A stretch of DNA of 64,000 bases from Nemertoderma westbladi (taxonomy: Eukaryota > Xenacoelomorpha > Nemertodermatida > Nemertodermatidae): positions 1 through 64,000 of the forward strand of contig JAUCBJ010009041.1 in assembly GCA_032718475.1 (NCBI GenBank). The letters run 5' to 3'. Below are positions 56,401 through 64,000 of the stretch, piece after piece; position 1 is the first letter of the stretch; the number at the start of each line of letters is the position of its first letter. A program made the position numbers and the translations under genes. The notes below the pieces were generated by a model that was not told the origin of the DNA, did not search any database, and saw only the letters and a program-made list of their open reading frames with translations.

Positions 56401-59400
56401 AGTTCGTCACCAAATATAGTTAGTTCGTCACCAAATATAGTTATTCCGTGCCCCAATATAGTTAGTTCGTCACCAAATATAGTTAGTTCGTCACCAAATA
56501 TAGTTAGTTCGTCACCAAATATAGTTATTCCGTGCCCCAATATAGTTAGTTCGTCACCAAATATAGTTAGTTCGTCACCAAATATAGTTATTCCGTGCCC
56601 CAATATAGTTAGTTCGTCACCAAATATAGTTAGTTCGTCACCAAATATAGTTATTCCGTGCCCCAATATAGTTAGTTCGTCACCAAATATAGTTATTCCG
56701 TGCCCCAATATAGTTAGTTCGTCACCAAATATAGTTATTCCGTGCCCCAATATAGTTAGTTCGTCACCAAATATAGTTAGTTCGTCACCAAATATAGTTA
56801 TTCCGTGCCCCAATATAGTTAGTTCGTCACCAAATATAGTTATTCCGTGCCCCAATATAGTTAGTTCGTCACCAAATATAGTTATTCCGTGCCCCAATAT
56901 AGTTAGTTCATCACCAAATATAGTTATTCCGTGCCCCAATATAGTTAGTTCGTCACCAAATATAGTTAGTTCGTCACCAAATATAGTTAGTTCGTCACCA
57001 AATATAGTTAGTTCGTCACCAAATATAGTTAGTTCGTCACCAAATATAGTTAGTTCGTCACCAAATATAGTTAGTTCGTCACCAAATATAGTTATTCCGT
57101 GCCCCAATATAGTTAGTTCGTCACCAAATATAGTTAGTTCGTCACCAAATATAGTTATTCCGTGCCCCAATATAGTTAGTTCGTCACCAAATATAGTTAT
57201 TCCGTGCCCCAATATAGTTAGTTCGTCACCAAATATAGTTATTCCGTGCCCCAATATAGTTAGTTCGTCACCAAATATAGTTAGTTCGTCACCAAATATA
57301 GTTATTCCGTGCCCCAATATAGTTAGTTCGTCACCAAATATAGTTAGTTCGTCACCAAATATAGTTATTCCGTGCCCCAATATAGTTAGTTCGTCACTAA
57401 ATATAGTTAGTTCGTCACCAAATATAGTTAGTTCGTCACCAAATATAGTTATTCCGTGCCCCAATATAGTTAGTTCGTCACCAAATATAGTTAGTTCGTC
57501 ACCAAATATAGTTATTCCGTGCCCCAATATAGTTAGTTCGTCACCAAATATAGTTATTCCGTGCCCCAATATAGTTAGTTCGTCACCAAATATAGTTATT
57601 CCGTGCCCCAATATATATAGTTAGTTGGTCACCAAATATAGTTATTCCGTGCCCCAATATAGTTAGTTCGTCACCAAATATAGTTATTCCGTGCCCCAAT
57701 ATAGTTAGTTCGTCACCAAATATAGCTATTCCGAGCCCCAATATAGTTAGTTCGTCACCAAATATAGTTATTCAGTGCCCCAATATATATAGTTAGTTGG
57801 TCACCAAATATAGTTATTCCGTGCCCCAATATAGTTAGTTCGTCACCAAATATAGTTATTCCGTGCCCCAATATAGTTAGTTCGTCACCAAATATAGCTA
57901 TTCCGAGCCCCAATATAGTTAGTTCGTCACCAAATATAGCTATTCCGAGACCCAATATAGTTAGTTCGTCACCAAATATAGTTATTCCGTGCCCCAATAT
58001 AGTTAGTTCGTCACCAAATATAGTTATTCCGTGCCCCAATATAGTTAGTTCGTCACCAAATATAGTTATTCCGTGCCCCAATATATATAGTTAGTTGGTC
58101 ACCAAATATAGTTATTCCGTGCCCCAATATAGTTAGTTCGTCACCAAATATAGTTATTCCGTGCCCCAATATAGTTAGTTCGTCACCAAATATAGTTAGT
58201 TCGTCACCAAATATAGTTATTCCGCGCCCCAATATAGTTAGTTCGTCACCAAATATAGTTATTCCGTGCCCCAATATAGTTAGTTCGTCACCAAATATAG
58301 TTAGTTCGTCACCAAATATAGTTATTCCGTGCCCCAATATAGTTAGTTCGTCACCAAATATAGTTAGTTCGTCACCAAATATAGTTATTCCGTGCCCCAA
58401 TATAGTTAGTTCGTCACCAAATATAGTTAGTTCGTCACCAAATATAGTTATTCCGTGCCCCAATATAGTTAGTTCGTCACCAAATATAGTTATTCCGTGC
58501 CCCAATATAGTTAGTTCGTCACCAAATATAGTTAGTTCGTCACCAAATATAGTTAGTTCGTCACCAAATATAGTTAGTTCGTCACCAAATATAGTTATTC
58601 CGTGCCCCAATATAGTTAGTTCGTCACCAAATATAGCTATTCCGTGCCCCAATATAGTTAGTTCGTCACCAAATATAGTTAGTTCGTCACCAAATATAGT
58701 TATTCCGTGCCCCAATATAGTTAGTTCGTCACCAAATATAGTTAGTTCGTCACCAAATATAGTTATTCCGTGCCCCAATATAGTTAGTTCGTCACCAAAT
58801 ATAGCTATTCCGTGCCCCAATATAGTTAGTTCGTCACCACATATAGTTAGTTCGTCACCAAATATAGTTATTCCGTGCCCCAATATAGTTAGTTCGTCAC
58901 CAAATATAGTTAGTTCGTCACCAAATATAGTTATTCCGTGCCCCAATATAGTTAGTTCGTCACCAAATATAGCTATTCCGTGCCCCAATATAGTTAGTTC
59001 GTCACCACATATAGTTAGTTCGTCACCAAATATAGTTATTCCGTGCCCCAATATAGTTAGTTCGTCACCAAATATAGTTAGTTCGTCACCAAATATAGCT
59101 ATTCCGTGCCCCAATATAGTTAGTTCGTCACCAAATATAGCTATTCCGTGCCCCAATATAGTTAGTTCGTCACCAAATATAGTTAGTTCGTCACCAAATA
59201 TAGTTATTCCGTGCCCCAATATAATTAGTTCGTCACCAAATATAGCTATTCCGTGCCCCAATATAGTTAGTTCGTCACCACATATAGTTAGTTCGTCACC
59301 AAATATAGTTATTCCGTGCCCCAATATAGTTAGTTCGTCACCAAATATAGTTAGTTCGTCACCAAATATAGTTATTCCGTGCCCCAATATAGTTAGTTCG

Positions 59401-62400
59401 TCACCAAATATAGTTATTCCGTGCCCCAATATAGTTAGTTCGTCACCAAATATAGTTATTCCGTGCCCCAATATAGTTAGTTCGTCACCAAATATAGTTA
59501 GTTGGTCACCAAATATAGTTAGTTCGTCACCAAATATAGTTAGTTCGTCACCAAATATAGTTATTCCGTGCCCCAATATAGTTAGTTCGTCACCAAATAT
59601 AGTTAGTTCGTCACCAAATATAGTTATTCCGTGCCCCAATATAGTTAGTTCGTCACCAAATATAGTTATTCCGTGCCCCAATATAGTTAGTTCGTCACCA
59701 CATATAGTTAGTTCGTCACCAAATATAGTTATTCCGTGCCCCAATATAGTTAGTTCGTCACCAAATATAGTTAGTTCGTCACCAAATATAGTTATTCCGT
59801 GCCCCAATATAGTTAGTTCGTCACCAAATATAGTTAGTTCGTCACCAAATATAGTTATTCCGTGCCCCAATATATATAGTTAGTTTGTCACCAAATATAG
59901 TTAGTTCGTCACCAAATATAGTTATTCCGTGCCCCAATATAGTTAGTTCGTCACCAAATATAGCTATTCCGTGCCCCAATATAGTTAGTTCGTCACCACA
60001 TATAGTTAGTTCGTCACCAAATATAGTTATTCCGTGCCCCAATATAGTTAGTTCGTCACCAAATATAGTTAGTTCGTCACCAAATATAGTTATTCCGTGC
60101 CCCAATATAGTTAGTTCGTCACCAAATATAGTTATTCCGTGCCCCAATATAGTTAGTTCGTCACCAAATATAGTTATTCCGTGCCCCAATATAGTTAGTT
60201 CGTCACCAAATATAGTTATTCCGTGCCCCAATATAGTTAGTTCGTCACCACATATAGTTAGTTCGTCACCAAATATAGTTAGTTCGTCACCAAATATAGT
60301 TATTCCGTGCCCCAATATAGTTAGTTCGTCACCAAATATAGTTAGTTCGTCACCAAATATAGTTATTCCGTGCCCCAATATATATAGTTAGTTTGTCACC
60401 AAATATAGTTAGTTCGTCACCAAATATAGTTATTCCGTGCCCCAATATAGTTAGTTCGTCACCAAATATAGCTATTCCGTGCCCCAATATAGTTAGTTCC
60501 TCACCAAATATAGTTATTCCGTGCCCCAATATAGTTAGTTCGTCACCAAATATAGTTATTCCGTGCCCCAATATAGTTAGTTCGTCACCAAATATAGTTA
60601 TTCCGTGCCCCAATATAGTTAGTTCGTCGCCAAATATAGTTAGTTCGTCACCAAATATAGTTATTCCGTGCCCCAATATAGTTAGTTCGTCACCAAATAT
60701 AGTTATTCCGTGCCCCAATATAGTTAGTTCGTCACCACATATAGTTAGTTCGTCACCAAATATAGTTAGTTCGTCACCAAATATAGTTATTCCGTGCCCC
60801 AATATAGTTAGATCGTCACCAAATATAGTTAGTTCGTCACCAAATATAGTTATTCCGTGCCCCAATATATATAGTTAGTTTGTCACCAAATATAGTTAGT
60901 TCGTCACCAAATATAGTTATTCCGTGCCCCAATATAGTTAGTTCGTCACCAAATATAGCTATTCCGTGCCCCAATATAGTTAGTTCGTCACCAAATATAG
61001 TTATTCCGTGCCCCAATATAGTTAGTTCGTCACCAAATATAGTTATTCCGTGCCCCAATATAGTTAGTTCGTCACCAAATATAGTTATTCCGTGCCCCAA
61101 TATAGTTAGTTCGTCGCCAAATATAGTTAGTTCGTCACCAAATATAGTTATTCCGTGCCCCAATATAGTTAGTTCGTCACCAAATATAGCTATTCCGTGC
61201 CCCAATATAGTTAGTTCGTCACCACATATAGTTAGTTCGTCACCAAATATAGTTATTCCGTGCCCCAATATAGTTAGTTCGTCACCAAATATAGTTAGTT
61301 CGTCACCAAATATAGTTATTCCGTGCCCCAATATAGTTAGTTCGTCACCAAATATAGTTATTCCGTGCCCCAATATAGTTAGTTCGTCACCAAATATAGT
61401 TATTCCGTGCCCCAATATAGTTAGTTCGTCACCAAATATAGTTATTCCGTGCCCCAATATAGTTAGTTCGTCACCAAATATAGTTAGTTCGTCACCAAAT
61501 ATAGTTAGTTCGTCACCAAATATAGTTAGTTCGTCACCAAATATAGTTATTCCGTGCCCCAATATAGTTAGTTCGTCACCAAATATAGTTTTTCCGTGCC
61601 CCAATATAGTTAGTTCGTCACTAGTTAGTTCGTCACCAAATATAGTTATTCCGTGCCCCAATATAGTTAGTTCGTCACCAAATATAGTTATTCCGTGCCC
61701 CAAATATAGTTAGTTCGTCACCAAATATAGTTAGTTCGTCACCAAATATAGTTATTCCGTGCCCCAATATAGTTAGTTCGTCACCAAATATAGTTATTCC
61801 GTGCCCCAATATAGTTAGTTCGTCACCAAATATAGTTAGTTCGTCACCAAATATAGTTAGTTCGTCACCAAATATAGTTATTCCGTGCCCCAATATAGTT
61901 AGTTCGTCACCACATATAGTTAGTTCGTCACCAAATATAGTTATTCCGTGCCCCAATATAGTTAGTTCGTCACCAAATATAGTTAGTTCGTCACCAAATA
62001 TAGTTATTCCGTGCCCCAATATAGTTAGTTCGTCACCAAATATAGTTAGTTCGTCACCAAATATAGTTATTCCGTGCCCCAATATAGTTAGTTCGTCACC
62101 AAATATAGTTATTCCGTGCCCCAATATAGTTAGTTCGTCACCAAATATAGTTAGTTCGTCACCAAATATAGTTAGTTCGTCACCAAATATAGTTATTCCG
62201 TGCCCCAATATAGTTAGTTCGTCACCAAATATAGTTAGTTCGTCACCAAATATAGTTAGTTCCGTGCCCCAATATAGTTAGTTCGTCACCAAATATAGTT
62301 AGTTCGTCACCAAATATAGTTATTCCGTGCCCCAATATAGTTAGTTCGTCACCAAATATAGTTATTCCGTGCCCCAATATAGTTAGTTCGTCACCAAATA

Positions 62401-64000
62401 TAGCTATTCCGTGCCCCAATATAGTTAGTTCGTCACCAAATATAGTTATTCCGTGCCCCAATATAGTTAGTTCATCACCAAATATAGTTATTCCGTGCCC
62501 CAATATAGTTAGTTCGTCACCAAATATAGTTAGTTCGTCACCAAATATAGTTAGTTCGTCACCAAATATAGTTAGTTCGTCACCAAATATAGTTAGTTCG
62601 TCACCAAATATAGTTAGTTCGTCACCAAATATAGTTAGTTCGTCACCAAATATAGTTATTCCGTGCCCCAATATAGTTAGTTCGTCACCAAATATAGTTA
62701 TTCCGTGCCCCAATATAGTTAGTTCGTCACCAAATATAGTTAGTTCGTCACCAAATATAGTTATTCCGTGCCCCAATATAGTTAGTTCGTCACCAAATAT
62801 AGTTAGTTCGTCACCAAATATAGTTATTCCGTGCCCCAATATAGTTAGTTCGTCACCAAATATAGTTAGTTCGTCACCAAATATAGTTAGTTCGTCACCA
62901 AATATAGTTATTCCGTGCCCCAATATAGTTAGTTCGTCACCAAATATAGTTAGTTCGTCACCAAATATAGTTATTCCGTGCCCCAATATAGTTAGTTCGT
63001 CACCAAATATAGTTATTCCGTGCCCCAATATATATAGTTAGTTGGTCACCAAATATAGTTATTCCGTGCCCCAATATAGTTAGTTCGTCACCAAATATAG
63101 TTATTCCGTGCCCCAATATAGTTAGTTCGTCACCAAATATAGCTATTCCGAGCCCCAATATAGTTAGTTCGTCACCAAATATAGTTAGTTCGTCACCAAA
63201 TATAGTTATTCCGTGCCCCAATATAGTTAGTTCGTCACCAAATATAGTTATTCCGTGCCCCAATATAGTTAGTTCGTCACCAAATATAGCTATTCCGAGC
63301 CCCAATATAGTTAGTTCGTCACCAAATATAGCTATTCCGAGCCCCAATATAGTTAGTTCGTCACCAAATATAGATATTCCGTGCCCCAATATAGTTAGTT
63401 CGTCACCAAATATAGTTATTCCGTGCCCCAATATAGTTAGTTCGTCACCAAATATAGCTATTCCGAGCCCCAATATAGTTAGTTCGTCACCAAATATAGT
63501 TATTCCGTGCCCCAATATAGTTAGTTCGTCACCAAATATAGTTATTCCGTGCCCCAATATATATAGTTAGTTGGTCACCAAATATAGTTATTCCGTGCCC
63601 CAATATAGTTAGTTCGTCACCAAATATAGTTATTCCGTGCCCCAATATAGTTAGTTCGTCACCAAATATAGTTATTCCGTGCCCCAATATAGTTAGTTCG
63701 TCACCAAATATAGTTAGTTCGTCACCAAATATAGTTATTCCGTGCCCCAATATAGTTAGTTCGTCACCAAATATAGTTATTCCGTGCCCCAATATAGTTA
63801 GTTCGTCACCAAATATAGTTAGTTCGTCACCAAATATAGTTATTCCGTGCCCCAATATAGTTAGTTCGTCACCAAATATAGTTAGTTCGTCACCAAATAT
63901 AGTTATTCCGTGCCCCAATATAGTTAGTTCGTCACCAAATATAGTTAGTTCGTCACCAAATATAGTTATTCCGTGCCCCAATATAGTTAGTTCGTCACCA
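38450..64000. repeat. 21-bp two-type satellite, about 1,200 monomers, runs off the window
   Basis: Two 21-bp monomers share ATAGTTA and differ in the rest: type A carries GTTCGTCACCAAAT, type B carries TTCCGTGCCCCAAT. They are mixed in non-random order. Minor variants recur: CACCACATATAG, ATAGCTATTCCG, GTTTGTCACC, GTTGGTCACC. About 22 junctions contain four extra bases (CCCCAATATATATAG); the first are near 42297, 43645 and 46442. After many of them the same series of variants restarts, which shows higher-order blocks. A 21-bp period with no stops gives false ORFs on both strands, which break only at the 4-bp junctions. It probably lies in an upstream HSF-like intron (inference). Confidence 0.97.

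Noticed and set aside
38487-63981. Dozens of long ORFs on both strands (up to 948 codons; GDELTILGHGITIF or SSSPNIVIPCPN peptides)
   Set aside because: A 21-bp period with no stop codon keeps a frame open on both strands. ORFs begin and end only at 4-bp insertions. No unique sequence, splice sites or family match.

Overview
The window is eukaryotic, from an invertebrate animal. A heat-shock-factor-like gene has seven exons with consensus splice sites and matching phases. There are also tRNA-derived SINEs, a LINE remnant, fold-back elements and very large tandem arrays. A lophotrochozoan such as a mollusc would fit, but that is a weak inference. All three recognisable genes are on the minus strand.

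Layout, left to right. 40-3864: an intronless, full-length CYFIP (Sra-1/PIR121) paralogue, a subunit of the WAVE actin regulator. 3.9-9.1 kb: a LINE reverse-transcriptase remnant, SINEs, a 43-bp minisatellite and hairpin repeats. 9.2-10.9 kb: a 37-bp minisatellite just beyond the 3' end of the next gene. 11044-13707: an intronless gene joining a TRIM-type RING/B-box/B-box/coiled-coil module to a PARP-type ADP-ribosyltransferase domain. 15.4-37.1 kb: the 3' part (about 626 residues) of a heat-shock-factor-like gene, pieced together here from seven exons. Its DNA-binding-domain exons are not in the window and should lie beyond the right edge. 38.45 kb to the edge: more than 25.5 kb of a 21-bp satellite made of two interleaved monomer types.

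The tandem arrays dominate the sequence, and several relate directly to the HSF-like gene. A 34-bp array starts at the 5' splice site of one exon and copies that splice site about 80 times into the intron. A 28-bp array fills the next intron; its monomer matches one end of a SINE-like element found elsewhere in the window. Two coding minisatellites lie in the largest exon, and a 38-bp array covers the stop codon and 3' UTR. The 25-kb satellite is probably in an upstream intron of the same gene.

The best leads are the RING/B-box-PARP fusion, the amplified splice donor, and the intronless CYFIP paralogue, whose VCA-contact residues are changed while its Rac-site residues are kept. The very long ORFs inside the arrays are artefacts of stop-free repeat units.
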